DNA of 64,000 nt from Fontibacillus puldeungensis (GCF_042678945.1 NZ_JBHTLM010000001.1:62001-126000); one strand, 5' to 3'; positions 53,219 to 62,904 are shown, numbered from the stretch's first letter. The notes: a model not told the origin generated them from the sequence alone. A program made the numbers and translations.

Positions 53219-53287
53219 CTTCTGCATTTATTTAGGTGTATTCGTGTTATATTTTATGGAAAGCACTAAATAAGGAGGAGGGATTAT

Positions 53288-53824
53288 ATGTCAAACGAAG
53301 AACTGCTCTATGTGTTGCAAGGCCGTTTTGAGAAAAACATGAACCGCCATTTAGGTATTGAATGGGATCAGGTACGAGTAGAGCTGGAAGCTAAACCTGA
53401 AAAACTAAGGTCACTTGGTGAAATGGAAAGAACCGGCGGTGAACCAGATGTGGTTGGATATGATGCATCGACGGGAGAATACATTTTTTATGATTGTTCT
53501 GCGGAAAGTCCTAAAGGTCGCAGAAGCGTTTGTTATGACCGTGAAGCGCTGGAATCAAGGAAAGAGCATAAACCGGCCAATAGCGCAATGGATATGGCAG
53601 CTGACATGGGTATTGAACTTCTGACGGAAGAGCAATATCGCGAATTGCAGAAATATGGAAAGTATGATGCGAAAACATCGAGCTGGTTGAAAACACCTGC
53701 TGAAATTAGAAAGCTCGGCGGCGCTATTTTTGCGGACTATCGTTATGGACAGGTTTTCGTATATCATAATGGGGCGGAGTCCTATTATGCCGCCAGGGGA
53801 TTCCGCGGCTCGTTAAGGGTGTAA
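53288..53824 (+). CDS. DUF4256-family protein
   Basis: A 178-residue soluble protein with the conserved DUF4256 sequence: FEKNMNRHLGIEWDQV, MERTGGEPDVVGYD, YIFYDCSAESPKGRRSVCYD and a C terminus AESYYAARGFRGSLRV. Function unknown. Ribosome site AAGGAGGAGGG. Probably monocistronic or with the phosphatase 43 bases downstream. Confidence 0.88.
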   Translation: MSNEELLYVLQGRFEKNMNRHLGIEWDQVRVELEAKPEKLRSLGEMERTGGEPDVVGYDASTGEYIFYDCSAESPKGRRSVCYDREALESRKEHKPANSAMDMAADMGIELLTEEQYRELQKYGKYDAKTSSWLKTPAEIRKLGGAIFADYRYGQVFVYHNGAESYYAARGFRGSLRV

Positions 53825-53867
53825 ATAGCTAAGATAGGCAATATAAAGGAATTTGGAGGTGCCATAA

Positions 53868-54596
53868 ATGAAACTAATCATTATTCGCCACGGAGACCCT
53901 GATTATTCGATCGATTCTCTTACGGAAAAGGGGTGGCGGGAAGCTGAAATGCTGTCCGATCGAATTGCGGAAATGGACGTCAAGGCCTTTTATGTATCAC
54001 CTTTAGGACGGGCAAAGGATACGGCATCGCTCACGCTGAAAAAGATGAATCGCGAAGCTGAGGTTCTTCCCTGGCTCCGTGAATTTCAAGCCCCGATAAT
54101 GGATGAAGTCACGAAAAAGGAACGTATTCCTTGGGACTGGCTTCCTGCCGACTGGACGAAGGTGAATGAGTATTATGATAAAAATCTTTGGCACACCGCT
54201 CCGGTGATGCAGTCCGGGCATGTGATTGACGAAGCGGTGCGCGTATACTCCGGCCTGGATGAAATCCTAAGCAACCACGGATACGAGCGTGATGGGCAAC
54301 TATACCGTGCGGTTAAACCGAACAACGATACGATCGTTCTGTTCTGCCACTTCGGCGTTGAGTGCATCATGCTGGGACATCTGCTTGGCATTTCTCCGAT
54401 GGTCCTATGGCATGGTTTTTGCGCAGCTCCCACCTCTGTAACCACACTGATTACCGAGGAGCGTCGAAAAGGAATCGCCTACTTTAGAATGAGTGCTTTT
54501 GGCGATACTTCACATTTATACGCTGCAGGTGAAAAACCCGCATTTGCGGCAAGATTTTGTGAAACCTATGATAATATGGACGAGCGTCACGATTGA
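53868..54596 (+). CDS. Histidine phosphatase family protein
   Basis: A 242-residue branch-1 histidine phosphatase: IIIRHGDPDYS near the N terminus (catalytic RHG), then SPLGRAKDTASLTL and a second His in LFCHFGVE. It contains an insert around residues 75-130 rich in Trp. Substrate unknown. Ribosome site TTGGAGGTGCC. Confidence 0.85.
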   Translation: MKLIIIRHGDPDYSIDSLTEKGWREAEMLSDRIAEMDVKAFYVSPLGRAKDTASLTLKKMNREAEVLPWLREFQAPIMDEVTKKERIPWDWLPADWTKVNEYYDKNLWHTAPVMQSGHVIDEAVRVYSGLDEILSNHGYERDGQLYRAVKPNNDTIVLFCHFGVECIMLGHLLGISPMVLWHGFCAAPTSVTTLITEERRKGIAYFRMSAFGDTSHLYAAGEKPAFAARFCETYDNMDERHD

Positions 54597-54615
54597 TAGG
54601 ACGAAAGCAAATCGT

Positions 54616-55950
54616 CTATTGCGGCATTTCATCTTTGATGGCTTCAATTACAGCACTTAGTGCCGCCAAATCTTTTTCAGGAACGCCGGATATGCACAAC
54701 CTAAGGTTTTGTTCTACTTGATCGGCTATATAAAACTGTGAAGAAGAGCTAACCCGAATGTTATTTGCGGCTAGCTTTTCTGCAACCCGTTGGACCGAAA
54801 CTTCGGCAGGCAGCGTTAACCATAGAAAAAGGCCCTGCTTGGGAACGTGAAAAGATAAGCCTGCCGGGCTCGTACGGGTGAGAATGGCTTTGGCTTTCAA
54901 CAATTTGCGCTTGTAGCATGTGTTCACTTTTTGTATGTGCTGGTCATACATTCCTGATTTTATGAAGAAATCGAGTGCGCCCTGCGTAATGCTTGATGTG
55001 CTTATATCCAGCAGATACTTTTGATTAATGATAGGCTCATAGAGGGTATTTGGCATAACCAGTGCCCCCAAACGGATCCCCGGTATAAAGGTCTTAGAGA
55101 AGCTGCGAATGTAGATCGTCAGTTGATTTGTATCATAATAATATAACGGTAGGTTACGCTTATCGGTTCCTAGGTCGGCTAAATAATCATCCTCAATTAA
55201 CAGGACTTGATAGCGGTAACAGAGCTCCACGATTCTTTTCTTATCTTTTTCCAGGAGTGAATATCCCGTTGGATTGTGGTGTCTCGGAATGATGTAGAAT
55301 GCCTTAATATGCTCCTTTTTGAAAATGCACTCCAGTTCATCCAGATGAATGCCGTGAGCGGATCGGCTTATTCCTACGCAGTCAATATTAAGACTTTTCG
55401 CCATATCCAGCGCCAAATGATAGGTTGGTGTTTCTACTAACAGCTTGCCATCGGATGGGCTGGGGAATAAGGCTTTCAGAGACAAATAAATCCCTTGCTG
55501 CGCCCCATGAGTGATCAGGATTTGTGAACTCGAGGCGTAGACACCATTTTGCTCGAACCTTCCTTTTAAGGTTTCTCTTAAATCTTTTAAGCCTAACGGT
55601 GTTTCGTAGTTAAAAAGAGTTTTCTTATGCTCTTCAATGGCCCGGTTCATGGCATGAGTAAATGCTCTATAGGGAATCAAAGTGGGGTCCGGCGTTACGG
55701 TTTGAAAATCGATGCTTTTGGATATAGCCACCTCTTTCATATCAGCTCCGGCATAATAGTAGCCGCCTCTTGGCACGCAATAAAGAAGATGCATATCCTC
55801 CATTTCCTTATACGCTTTATTCACCGTAATTTTATTGACAGAAAGCCTTTTGGCCATTTCCCTGCACCCTGGAAGCCTCTCCCCGTTGCGAATTTTCCCC
55901 TGTTCAATCTCGTTCATGAGATAGCTTTTTACCAGTTCTGTTTTATTCAT
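54616..55950 (-). CDS. MocR-type PLP-dependent transcriptional regulator
   Basis: A 444-residue fusion of a GntR winged helix (residues 1-70: GERLPGCREMAKRLSVNKITVNKAYKEM) and a fold-type I aminotransferase domain. PLP residues visible: HHNPTGY (224-230), EDDYLAD (253-259) and the PLP lysine Lys286 in RSFSKTFIPG. MocR proteins control vitamin B6, GABA or antibiotic-related genes. ATG 55950 with AGGGGATGG upstream is preferred over 55980. It is divergent from the GNAT gene, its likely target. Confidence 0.9.
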   Translation of the reverse strand: MNKTELVKSYLMNEIEQGKIRNGERLPGCREMAKRLSVNKITVNKAYKEMEDMHLLYCVPRGGYYYAGADMKEVAISKSIDFQTVTPDPTLIPYRAFTHAMNRAIEEHKKTLFNYETPLGLKDLRETLKGRFEQNGVYASSSQILITHGAQQGIYLSLKALFPSPSDGKLLVETPTYHLALDMAKSLNIDCVGISRSAHGIHLDELECIFKKEHIKAFYIIPRHHNPTGYSLLEKDKKRIVELCYRYQVLLIEDDYLADLGTDKRNLPLYYYDTNQLTIYIRSFSKTFIPGIRLGALVMPNTLYEPIINQKYLLDISTSSITQGALDFFIKSGMYDQHIQKVNTCYKRKLLKAKAILTRTSPAGLSFHVPKQGLFLWLTLPAEVSVQRVAEKLAANNIRVSSSSQFYIADQVEQNLRLCISGVPEKDLAALSAVIEAIKDEMPQ

Positions 55951-56079
55951 GATTCCATCCCCTGAAAATGACATCAACATAAGCTGTAGTAGTACAGATT
56001 CAATTTCGAATGTTTGAACTATTCATATCTGAATTATATACTGATGAATCATAAAAAGGATATGAAGGGATGGGGATAT

Positions 56080-56934
56080 ATGATGAAAGTACTAGAGGCT
56101 CGGGACTATAAAAAGGTGATACCGATCATTCGAACTGCGGACATCAATACGATGTTTGCAATATCTGTGTTGGAAGGAAAGGTAGACGGTACAGTGTTCG
56201 TCGATGAAGAGGCCTCACCGGCTGCATTTTATATCCTTCATCCCTATGGAATGGCTTTGCTTTATGGCGAATCCAGCAGGGAAGATTTTTATGTAAAGCT
56301 GGCAGCTCATATGCTCAATTTAGAGAATGCCCGGAATGAGTATGAATGGCTGCAGGTATATCCTGCTTCACTCTATTCGAAAATAGATGCTATCTTGGGA
56401 AGCCATTTGATCAAAAAAGCCCCGAATGAACCGTATAAAAAATCGTTCGTACCGGAAGAAGATAAAAAGGTATTAGAGTATCAGAGAATCAATTTTGCTT
56501 TTAACAAGGAAAAATACTTTGCATTTAAAAGAGACTTTATGAATAAGGACTGCAAAATTGTTGCCACATCGGAAGCTATTTTTAATCAGTTAGAGGGAAG
56601 TGTAGTGCCTAAGTTCTTCTGGAATAGTTCCAGTGATTTCATAAATAATGGGATAGGCTATACTATATTATCAGAGCATGATATTCCTGCATCCACGGCC
56701 TTTGCATCCTTTATTATCGATAATAAGCTTGAAATCGGAATTGAAACCTGTAAAGAAAATCAAGGTTCAGGTTTCGCTTCCCTTGTATGTGCCAAACTAA
56801 TTGATTATTGTATTGTAAATGGTTATGAACCGGTGTGGTCATGTAATTCCGGAAATCTGGGCTCAAGGAAGCTTGCGCATAGATTAGGTTTTGAGGAATC
56901 GAAGAGAATACCTTATTACCGTCTATCAAAATGA
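56080..56934 (+). CDS. GNAT-family acetyltransferase (PF12746/ZmaR-like type)
   Basis: A roughly 284-residue protein. The C-terminal half (about 150-284) has the GNAT core with CKENQGSGFASLVCAKLIDYC (acetyl-CoA loop) and SRKLAHRLGFEESKRIPYY. The N-terminal half is the helper domain of the GNAT_acetyltran group, which includes the zwittermicin resistance protein. A role in resistance or modification of an amine compound is possible. ATG 56080 or 56083; AGGGATGGGG upstream. It diverges from the MocR gene. Confidence 0.8.
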   Translation: MMKVLEARDYKKVIPIIRTADINTMFAISVLEGKVDGTVFVDEEASPAAFYILHPYGMALLYGESSREDFYVKLAAHMLNLENARNEYEWLQVYPASLYSKIDAILGSHLIKKAPNEPYKKSFVPEEDKKVLEYQRINFAFNKEKYFAFKRDFMNKDCKIVATSEAIFNQLEGSVVPKFFWNSSSDFINNGIGYTILSEHDIPASTAFASFIIDNKLEIGIETCKENQGSGFASLVCAKLIDYCIVNGYEPVWSCNSGNLGSRKLAHRLGFEESKRIPYYRLSK

Positions 56935-56958
56935 TTCTCATAAAGAGAGGTCAGTGCA

Positions 56959-58086
56959 ATGACAATTCCATCCAAAAAGATAATGGTTATCATTAAAGTA
57001 ATTGCAGTGATTGCAGTAATTGCTCTGGCTATAGCCGTTATCGTGCGTCCTGAAGCTGATCGAAGTGATAAAGCATCCATAACAAACATGATTCGTGAAT
57101 ATACCAAGGATAAAAGTGATGTTAAATTAACCGTCGGGCTGCTGAAGGGGCATAAAATAAGCTATAAAGTATATGGAGTCGGTGCCAAAGAACTTGACCC
57201 GGTTGAATACGAGTATGAAATAGGTTCTATATCAAAGACCTTTACCTCATCCATGCTTTGCAAAGCAGTTGCCGACGGCCGGGTAAATCTGAGCGATTCC
57301 ATATCAAAGCATCTTCCACTGGATCCCCACACTTTTTACCCTACGATACTAAGCCTTGCCACGCATACGTCGGGATATGGAGAATACCCGTTCGACGCCT
57401 CTACTCTCTCTGAAGAAGAACTGGAAGCGATAAATACCAAGTTTTATGAAAAAAGGCTGAACATCTATCAGGGAATCAATAGAGAGGATACCCTTGGAAG
57501 AATAAAATCAAATGTTTTACAGGACAAGCCTTATGGTTGGGAGTACTCAAATTTCGGCATCGCCGTGTTAGGTACGGTTCTTGGTGAAGTATATGACACT
57601 ACTGTAAAACAACGGTTTGAAAGCTTTATTAAGAACGAGCTGGGCCTTACTAAAACCCGGCCTGGAAATGGAACCGGAAATCTGAACAGCTACTGGACAT
57701 GGAATGATGACGATACCTATTTTGCCGCTGGCGGACTTGTTTCTACGGTAACCGATTTATTAAAATATGGCCGGATGCATCTTGATGATTCTCCCGGATA
57801 TCTTGCTTTATCGCATAAAACCTATCAAACTTTTGAAAAAGACGGTTTTGCCATGGGACTTGGATGGCTGATCGATCCCGAAAAAGGGTATCTGTGGCAC
57901 AATGGAGGGACATCCTCCTGTACAAGCTTTATAGGTATCGATAAAGAACACGACACCGCTATTGTAATACTGTCAAATTATCCGGCAAAAGAGGGCACTA
58001 AAGATGAGGATGCTCTGGATATTTTGGGATATGCGCTTCTTGATAGCTTAAGCCATGGAGCGTATGTTCAATCCGGGTTGAATTAA
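56959..58086 (+). CDS. Membrane-anchored serine hydrolase, beta-lactamase/PBP4* class
   Basis: A 375-residue protein. A hydrophobic N-terminal segment (7-30) anchors or exports it. The active-site motifs are S90-x-x-K93 (GSISKTFTS), Y196-S-N198 and H314-N-G-G317, the class C/PBP4* set. Such proteins include esterases, D-aminopeptidases and penicillin-binding hydrolases; nothing here proves antibiotic breakdown. Encoded 24 bases after the GNAT gene, so perhaps the same transcript under MocR. Confidence 0.83.
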   Translation: MTIPSKKIMVIIKVIAVIAVIALAIAVIVRPEADRSDKASITNMIREYTKDKSDVKLTVGLLKGHKISYKVYGVGAKELDPVEYEYEIGSISKTFTSSMLCKAVADGRVNLSDSISKHLPLDPHTFYPTILSLATHTSGYGEYPFDASTLSEEELEAINTKFYEKRLNIYQGINREDTLGRIKSNVLQDKPYGWEYSNFGIAVLGTVLGEVYDTTVKQRFESFIKNELGLTKTRPGNGTGNLNSYWTWNDDDTYFAAGGLVSTVTDLLKYGRMHLDDSPGYLALSHKTYQTFEKDGFAMGLGWLIDPEKGYLWHNGGTSSCTSFIGIDKEHDTAIVILSNYPAKEGTKDEDALDILGYALLDSLSHGAYVQSGLN

Positions 58087-58123
58087 TGTTTATATGAGAT
58101 GGATCGTATATAAGACATAAACA

Positions 58124-58148
58124 TGACATGCTATTGTCAGGTTATATG
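58124..58148 (+). promoter_or_regulatory. Operator 1 of the WYL regulator
   Basis: TGACA-TGCTAT-TGTCA followed by GGTTAT, 27 bases before the WYL regulator gene. It matches operator 2 (59089-59113) in 19 of 25 bases, with the paired arm bases changed together. Confidence 0.65.
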
Positions 58149-58174
58149 CCTTATATTTATTTTGGGGTGATATT

Positions 58175-59086
58175 ATGCAGATCAGCAGATTATTTCAAAT
58201 CATATATATCCTGTTGGAAAAGGGAACAACAACCGCCAACGAATTGGCTGAACGTTTTGAAGTTTCGGTCAGAACAATCTACAGGGATGTCGAGGCTTTG
58301 AGCCAGGCGGGAATTCCAATCTATACAAGTCAGGGAAAAGGTGGCGGGATCTCTCTGACGGATAAGTTTATATTGAATAAATCGCTGCTTTCCGAAAAAG
58401 AGCAGGATGAAATTTTGCTTGCTTTACAGAGCTTGTCTGCTGTTCGATATCCTGAATTTGACGAGGTACTGTCAAAGTTAAGCGTTCTTTTCATGAAAAG
58501 TAATGTTAACTGGATCGAAGTGGATTTCTCTTCCTGGGGAAGTGAGCAACGGCAAAAGGAAATATTCAGCCTGCTTAAAAATACCATACTGGAACAGCGG
58601 GTAATAGCCTTTTCCTATTTCAGTGCTGCCGGTGAAAAAAGTGAACGACTTGTAGCACCTATGAAACTGCTTTTCAAGAATAAATCATGGTATCTTCAAG
58701 GGTATTGCCTTCATCGGATGGCCTGTCGGACCTTCAAAATAACACGGATGTCGGACGTTCGCGTCATAGGTGATTCCAGCGCGTACGAGTTCAAACAAGA
58801 GCAAATGACAACGGCAGCCCCGAATGATTCCGCTGAGATAAAAATACCTCTTAAGCTTAAAATATCGGCAGCCGGAGCCTACCGTGTGTATGATGATTTT
58901 GACGAGAAGGATATTACAAAAAATGAGAATGGTTCATACACGGTCAACGTTGTTATGCCGGGCGGCGAATGGATTTACAATTATCTTTTTTCCTTCGGTC
59001 CACTGCTTGAAGTCATTGAACCTCAGAATATTCGATTTGAGATGGCTGCTCGCATAAAAGATTTGATGGGCAAATACGCAATATAA
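58175..59086 (+). CDS. WYL-domain regulator (YafY type)
   Basis: A 303-residue protein. The N-terminal HTH_11 (QIIYILLEKGTTTANELAERFEVSVRTIYRD) is followed by the WYL domain with SYFSAAGEKSERLVAPMKLLF and SWYLQGYC (the W-Y-L triplet), and a C-terminal WCX extension. WYL regulators answer to small ligands or nucleic acids. Near-identical palindromes precede this gene and the following SDR-SnoaL genes, so it probably controls both. GGGGTGAT ribosome site. Confidence 0.88.
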   Translation: MQISRLFQIIYILLEKGTTTANELAERFEVSVRTIYRDVEALSQAGIPIYTSQGKGGGISLTDKFILNKSLLSEKEQDEILLALQSLSAVRYPEFDEVLSKLSVLFMKSNVNWIEVDFSSWGSEQRQKEIFSLLKNTILEQRVIAFSYFSAAGEKSERLVAPMKLLFKNKSWYLQGYCLHRMACRTFKITRMSDVRVIGDSSAYEFKQEQMTTAAPNDSAEIKIPLKLKISAAGAYRVYDDFDEKDITKNENGSYTVNVVMPGGEWIYNYLFSFGPLLEVIEPQNIRFEMAARIKDLMGKYAI

Positions 59087-59088
59087 CT

Positions 59089-59113
59089 TGACGTACTGTC
59101 GTCAGGTTATGTT
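59089..59113 (+). promoter_or_regulatory. Operator 2, before the SDR pseudogene
   Basis: TGACG-TACTGT-CGTCA followed by GGTTAT. Compared with operator 1, A-T arm pairs have become G-C pairs on both sides, keeping the palindrome. It starts 3 bases after the WYL regulator stop. Confidence 0.65.
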
Positions 59114-59158
59114 GGATATACTGGGCATGCAAATTAATTAAAAAGGAGGTAATGAAAC

Positions 59159-59959
59159 ATGGAAAATAGTCCATTTCTATTGGATATGAGCAAGGAACTT
59201 GAAGGCAAACGGGTACTTGTAACAGGCGGAACTAAGGGTATTGGTCAGGCTGTCGTTCAGCGCCTGCTGAGAACGGGCGCTACGGTAATGACAACTGCGC
59301 GGTCTCAGCCGGATGATCTGCCTGATGGCGTCGGCTTCATTCAAGCGGATGTCAGCAAACCGGAGGGCACTGAAAAAATCATCAGGGAAACCTTTGAGAA
59401 ATTCGGCGGTTTGGATATTTTGGTCAACAATGTAGGGGGATCATCAACATCAACTGCGGGTGCTTTGGTATTAACCGATGACGATTGGCAGACAACTTTT
59501 AATGCCAACCTGTTTTCCTCTATCCGTTTGGACCGGGGCTTTCTGCCTTTCATGATCAAGCAGCACAGCGGAGTAGTTATTCATATTTCATCCATTCAGC
59601 GCAAGCTTCCCGGGAATATGACAATGGCTTATTCGGCAGCTAAAGCGGCGCTAACCAATTACAGCAAAAATCTTGCAACACAGTTCGGGCCGGACGGTAT
59701 ACGAATAAATACCGTAGCTCCGGGATTTACCGAAACAAAAGCAGCCGAGCGGTTAATCGAAAGAATGGCATAGAATTCCGGAAGTGATTATAATGCCGCA
59801 CGTCAGCTATTAATGGATGCCCTTGGAGGCATACCTCTGGGGCGGCCCGCAAAACCGGAAGAAATCGCGGAATTGGTGGCATTTCTTGTATCTGACAGAG
59901 CCTCTTATATAACAGGATGCGAATACGCTATTGACGGCGGAACAATACGCACGATCTGA
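59159..59959 (+). pseudogene. Short-chain dehydrogenase interrupted by an amber stop
   Basis: The frame encodes a complete SDR of 266 residues except for TAG at codon 205 (59771-59773). Before it: TGGTKGIG cofactor motif, NNVG, HISSIQ, YSAAK (Tyr-x3-Lys), and PGFTETKAAERLIERMA. After it, in the same frame, NSGSDYNAARQLL, PLGRPAKPEEIAELVAFLVSD and YITGCEYAIDGG, the standard SDR C terminus. A single base change from a GAG, CAG or AAG codon explains the stop. The 204-residue product lacks the last helices, so it is probably inactive unless the stop is read through. Confidence 0.85.
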
Positions 59960-59985
59960 TAATTGATTAGAAGGAGAATAAAAAC

Positions 59986-60333
59986 ATGGATATAAATCAG
60001 CTTCCACAAATAATAAATGATTTTTTGAACGCCTCGAATAAGCCTGATCCGAATGCCTTTGTCGATTGCTTTTCAGATGATGCGATTGTGGTTGACGAGG
60101 GACAAGAAAGAATTGGCAAAGCGGCGATAAAAAAATGGAGTGATGAAAACCACTTTGGAGCCAATGTTACGCTTGAGCCGAGGAATGCAAGACGGGACGA
60201 TGATGAGATTATAGTCGCCTGTAAGGTTGACGGAGATTTTGACAAGACAGGTTTACCGGACCCTCTTGTGCTCAGTTATTATTTCCGTATGCAGGATGGA
60301 AAAATAGCGAGGCTGTATATTGAATTATCTTAA
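59986..60333 (+). CDS. SnoaL-like / NTF2-fold protein
   Basis: A 115-residue protein with the SnoaL-type start (INDFLNASNKPDPNAFVDCFSDDAIVVDEGQERIGKAAI) and a strand ending in YYFRMQDGKIARLYIELS. Such cone-like folds are isomerases, hydrolases or binding proteins. AAGGAGAATAAAAAC precedes the ATG. It follows the SDR in the probable WYL-controlled operon and may have served the same substrate. Confidence 0.82.
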   Translation: MDINQLPQIINDFLNASNKPDPNAFVDCFSDDAIVVDEGQERIGKAAIKKWSDENHFGANVTLEPRNARRDDDEIIVACKVDGDFDKTGLPDPLVLSYYFRMQDGKIARLYIELS

Positions 60334-60373
60334 AGATATGTGCATGTGGAGTAACGCTGCATTTACCTATAAG

Positions 60374-60405
60374 AAAGCTGCCTATATTTAACGAGGCGGC
60401 TTTTA
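60374..60405 (+). terminator. Terminator after the SnoaL-like gene
   Basis: AAAGCTGCC pairs with GGCGGCTTT (one G-T pair), ending in TTTTA. The rest of the 320-base gap up to the MFS gene holds only the promoter described next. Confidence 0.7.
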
Positions 60406-60524
60406 ATAATTTATTGGAGTAAATCCACTTCTAGTAAACTGTAAAATCAAAAAGAATAGAGACAGGGCGATCTCCTTGTGGAAGAAAGTAGTCATCACAA
60501 CAAACTTTCACATCAAGGATTGCC

Positions 60525-60553
60525 TTGACACAAAAGTGTCTCTATTATAAATT
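60525..60553 (+). promoter_or_regulatory. Promoter with internal inverted repeat before the MFS gene
   Basis: TTGACA (60525-60530), 17 bases, TAAATT (60548-60553). GACAC-AAAA-GTGTC (60527-60540) overlaps the -35 and spacer, a possible binding site, perhaps for the ROK regulator encoded downstream. Confidence 0.5.
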
Positions 60554-60653
60554 AATAAATGTACTTTATAAATCATATTTATTAAGTGATTAATAATCCA
60601 CGAATTAGTTGAATCTACGAAAAAAGTCATACAACGACGAAAGAAGGTCTATC

Positions 60654-61874
60654 ATGGCAACTTGGTTTCTCATTATTATTTATCTGGCGTTTATTAGCTT
60701 GGGACTTCCGGATTCTTTGCTTGGATCGGCATGGCCGGCGATGTGGCCCGACTTAGGCGCTTCCTTTGGCTCCGCAGGAATGGTGTCCATGATTGTAGCG
60801 GGAGGGACCATCATATCCAGTTTAGCAAGCGGGAAGTTAATTCAACGATTGGGGACGGGAGCAATTACTCTGATCAGTTGCTTGATGACTGCGGGTGCGT
60901 TACTGGGATTTTCAGCGGCACCATCGCTCATCTGGCTTGCTATTTTAGCCATTCCTCTTGGCCTTGGCGCAGGTTCTGTCGATGCGGCTCTGAATCATTA
61001 TGTAGCTGAAAATTATGAGGCTCATCATATGAACTGGCTGCACTGTTTCTGGGGCGTGGGGGCAACCGCGGGACCAATCATTATGTCTTATTATATTGCC
61101 GAACATAACTCCTGGAGGGGCGGCTACACGGCGGTATCTATGATACAGTTCGCACTTGTCATTATTTTGCTCATAACACTCCCCCTATGGAAACGTGTTG
61201 CTGCAAGTCGCCAGCTTGAACGTTCACAACATGAGGTTCAGCCTGACCAAGCCCCATCCGAGCTGCCGCAGCCAGAGGGGAGCGTCAACGGTAGTGTACT
61301 CCGCATCAAAGGTGTAAAAAATACACTCATTACCTTTCTTTTCTATTGCGGGGTTGAAACTACGGTAGGACTATGGGGAGCCAGCTATCTGGTTGGCGCT
61401 AAAAATATGGCAGCAGAGACAGCCGCAGGCTGGGTCTCTTTATATTATGGTGGAATTACAATTGGGCGACTAGTTACCGGCTTTATTACGATGAAGGTTC
61501 ACAATCGGCTGCTGATCCGGTATGGTCAGCTTGTTACCCTTGTTGGCGGGATGATGCTTTTGCTGCCTCTGCCGATCTCTTTTTCGCTCATCGGATTTAT
61601 TTTGATCGGACTTGGGCTTGCACCTATCTATCCTGGCCTTATTCATGAAACACCTGCCCGGTTCGGAAGTGAAAACTCGGCAAAACTTATAGGGTATCAG
61701 ATGGCTGTCGCCTATACGGGATCCACATTGCTTCCTCCGCTGTTCGGAGTACTTGCCACAGAGACGGGCATCGGCTTATTCCCGACTGTTGTGCTTGCTT
61801 TCCTTATTTTCATGCTGCTGAGTACAGAGAAGATAAACTACATTTTGAGCAAACGAGAGAAAGTGAGAAATTAG
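60654..61874 (+). CDS. MFS transporter (FucP-like sugar permease group)
   Basis: A 406-residue membrane protein of about 12 helices with a charged loop of about 40 residues between helices 6 and 7 (SRQLERSQHEVQPDQAP). The start YLAFISLGLPDSLLGSAWPAM and the WLHCFWGVGATAGPIIM segment are typical of MFS members near fucose or sugar permeases. It is 19 bases from a ROK regulator gene, which supports a carbohydrate substrate. ATG 60654 has AAGAAGG upstream. Confidence 0.85.
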   Translation: MATWFLIIIYLAFISLGLPDSLLGSAWPAMWPDLGASFGSAGMVSMIVAGGTIISSLASGKLIQRLGTGAITLISCLMTAGALLGFSAAPSLIWLAILAIPLGLGAGSVDAALNHYVAENYEAHHMNWLHCFWGVGATAGPIIMSYYIAEHNSWRGGYTAVSMIQFALVIILLITLPLWKRVAASRQLERSQHEVQPDQAPSELPQPEGSVNGSVLRIKGVKNTLITFLFYCGVETTVGLWGASYLVGAKNMAAETAAGWVSLYYGGITIGRLVTGFITMKVHNRLLIRYGQLVTLVGGMMLLLPLPISFSLIGFILIGLGLAPIYPGLIHETPARFGSENSAKLIGYQMAVAYTGSTLLPPLFGVLATETGIGLFPTVVLAFLIFMLLSTEKINYILSKREKVRN

Positions 61875-61893
61875 ATAGAAGGGAAAGCTGGGC

Positions 61894-62904
61894 ATGGGCA
61901 AAAAAGTGAATCTGATCAAAGAGATGAATCTAAATAAAGTTCGCAGCGTATTAAAAGAGGCTTACACCGCTACGAAACCCCAGTTAGCAGAGCTCACGGG
62001 CCTCAGTGTGGTAACTATCAATTCATTGGTAAACACATTGCTAGATGCCGGGGAGGTGTTTCCCGATACGATCTTGACTTCCGATGGTGGGAGACCTGCC
62101 GCTTCTTTTCGCTATAACAGTGGATTCCGTATGGCTTTGGTGATTTACATGCACGAATATCATGGGCGGGACACTGCGTTTTACTACGTTATCAATTTGC
62201 GGGGGGAGGTCGTTGAGAGAACTCTGCAGCATTTAGTGGATGTTGATGTGGAAAGCTTTGACGCCCAAATCGAAAAGCTGTTAGGCAAATTTCCGCAAAT
62301 TAAAGTCATTTGTTTTGGAATTCCAGGCGGTGAAGTGAACCAAAAGCTTGTTATCAGCGATTATGAAAAAATGAGAGGCAAGTCTCTTTCAGGCCATGTT
62401 GGGGAAAAGTTTCACCTTCCTGTCCTGGTCGAAAACGATATTAACTCGGCTGTCATGGGCTACTGCCATGGGAATGAGATTCAGGATGATCAATGTGTCA
62501 TTGGAATTTATTTTCCAGACAAGTATCCGCCGGGAGCTGGAATCTATTTGCATGGGGACGTATATAAAGGGAGAAATGGCTTGGCTGGAGAAATCGCATT
62601 TCTTCCCTTCGGAATGGACTGGGCATCTTTTGATTACAATCCTGCAGAAATCGAAAAATTTATTATCAAAACCATCCGGGCATTTTGTTGTATGTACAAT
62701 CCGGATCGAATTGTGCTTTATGGAGATCGTTTCAATCAAGCCACCTTAAATATGATTCGCGAAAAATATCAGTCTCCGGTTGAGAAAATTATGCTTCCTG
62801 AGATCATCCTATCCACGGAATTAAACGCTGATTTTGAAGCCGGTATTAAACAGCTTGCTATAAAAATAATTGATACCGAACAGCACTCAGCACTTGATTG
62901 TTAA
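61894..62904 (+). CDS. ROK-family transcriptional regulator
   Basis: A 336-residue NagC/XylR-type ROK protein. The N-terminal helix-turn-helix (YTATKPQLAELTGLSVVTINSLVNTLLDAG) is followed by the linker motif SDGGRPAASF. The ROK domain contains VICFGIPGGEV, VLVENDINSAVMGY and GLAGEIAFLP. The usual CxCGxxGC zinc motif of ROK kinases is not seen, fitting a regulator without kinase activity. It probably controls the MFS gene upstream in response to a sugar. Confidence 0.85.
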   Translation: MGKKVNLIKEMNLNKVRSVLKEAYTATKPQLAELTGLSVVTINSLVNTLLDAGEVFPDTILTSDGGRPAASFRYNSGFRMALVIYMHEYHGRDTAFYYVINLRGEVVERTLQHLVDVDVESFDAQIEKLLGKFPQIKVICFGIPGGEVNQKLVISDYEKMRGKSLSGHVGEKFHLPVLVENDINSAVMGYCHGNEIQDDQCVIGIYFPDKYPPGAGIYLHGDVYKGRNGLAGEIAFLPFGMDWASFDYNPAEIEKFIIKTIRAFCCMYNPDRIVLYGDRFNQATLNMIREKYQSPVEKIMLPEIILSTELNADFEAGIKQLAIKIIDTEQHSALDC

